Shown: positions 33,809-33,861 of the stretch, one piece after another
Position numbering within the stretch: the stretch's first letter is position 1
Layout of the letters: every line of letters starts with the position of its first letter
Assembly (NCBI GenBank): GCA_045531235.1
Contig: JAZSDQ010000055.1
Location: 1 to 33,861 of the forward strand
DNA from: RGIG5579 sp045531235
Lineage (GTDB): Bacteria > Bacillota > Clostridia > Oscillospirales > SIG627
Length of the DNA: 33,861 nt
Direction: 5' to 3'
Made by a program: the position numbers and the translations under genes
The notes under the pieces: model-generated
What the model was told of the DNA's origin: nothing
The model's input: only the letters and a program-made list of their open reading frames with translations
Database searches by the model: none

Positions 33809-33861
33809 ATGAAAACGTATACGGCGGTGCGGGAACGCTTGCTTTTTCTTTTGGAGGAAAA
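33809..33861 (+). CDS. 5' end of an unidentified gene, possibly an HTH regulator (partial)
   Basis: ATG at 33809 follows GGAACGGAGAAAGG, a plausible ribosome site. The visible start is MKTYTAVRERLLFLLEE and runs off the window. This resembles the first helix of Xre-type helix-turn-helix proteins (xxRxxxLLEEK), but 17 residues are too few to decide. It is divergent from the AbrB-type gene. Confidence 0.4.
   Translation, partial: MKTYTAVRERLLFLLEE

Overview
This window looks like a piece of chromosome from an anaerobic member of the Firmicutes, most likely class Clostridia and probably a gut lineage. The reasons are the dxs-tlyA-nadK-argR-recN gene order, AddAB instead of RecBCD, the DUF1292 gene, near-consensus sigma-A promoters with strong Shine-Dalgarno sites, a T-box leader, and a ferredoxin-linked indolepyruvate oxidoreductase. 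I see no phage, insertion sequence, CRISPR array, tRNA or rRNA. The taxonomic placement is inference.

Layout. 1-1309: the end of an unknown gene, a DUF1292 gene with its own promoter, a structured RNA candidate (possibly 6S RNA) ending in a strong terminator, then about 600 bases of palindromic repeat DNA. 1310-13986 (minus strand): thirteen tightly packed genes, serC-serA-nusB-TsaD-like-xseA-xseB-dxs-tlyA-nadK-argR-recN-tyrS-nadE, read from one perfect consensus promoter at 14038-14066 and closed by a terminator after nadE. 14192-22193 (minus): addB-addA-metallophosphoesterase, joined by ATGA overlaps, with their own promoter and terminator. 22291-25495 (minus): a YitT-family membrane protein and, upstream of it, an AEC transporter-hisS pair.

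25640-33282 (plus strand, divergent): the most interesting block. A strong promoter and a complete T-box leader, whose specifier I read as the tyrosine codon TAC, precede a six-gene operon: AMP-forming acyl-CoA ligase, sodium:solute symporter, iorA, iorB, phenylacetate-CoA ligase (paaK) and a tandem-ACT protein. T-boxes switch genes on when a tRNA is uncharged, and AMP-forming ligases activate acids. The arrangement therefore fits a tyrosine-starvation-induced salvage route: import aryl acids such as 4-hydroxyphenylacetate or phenylacetate, activate them to aryl-CoA, reductively carboxylate to arylpyruvate with IorAB, and sense the amino acid end product with the ACT protein. This is inference from gene content and regulation.

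33283-33861: another copy of the palindromic repeat, a short AbrB-type regulator with a zinc-ribbon tail and a palindrome in its own leader, and the start of a divergent gene. Four copies or remnants of one modular hairpin repeat occur, each directly downstream of an intrinsic terminator and in the same orientation as that transcript.
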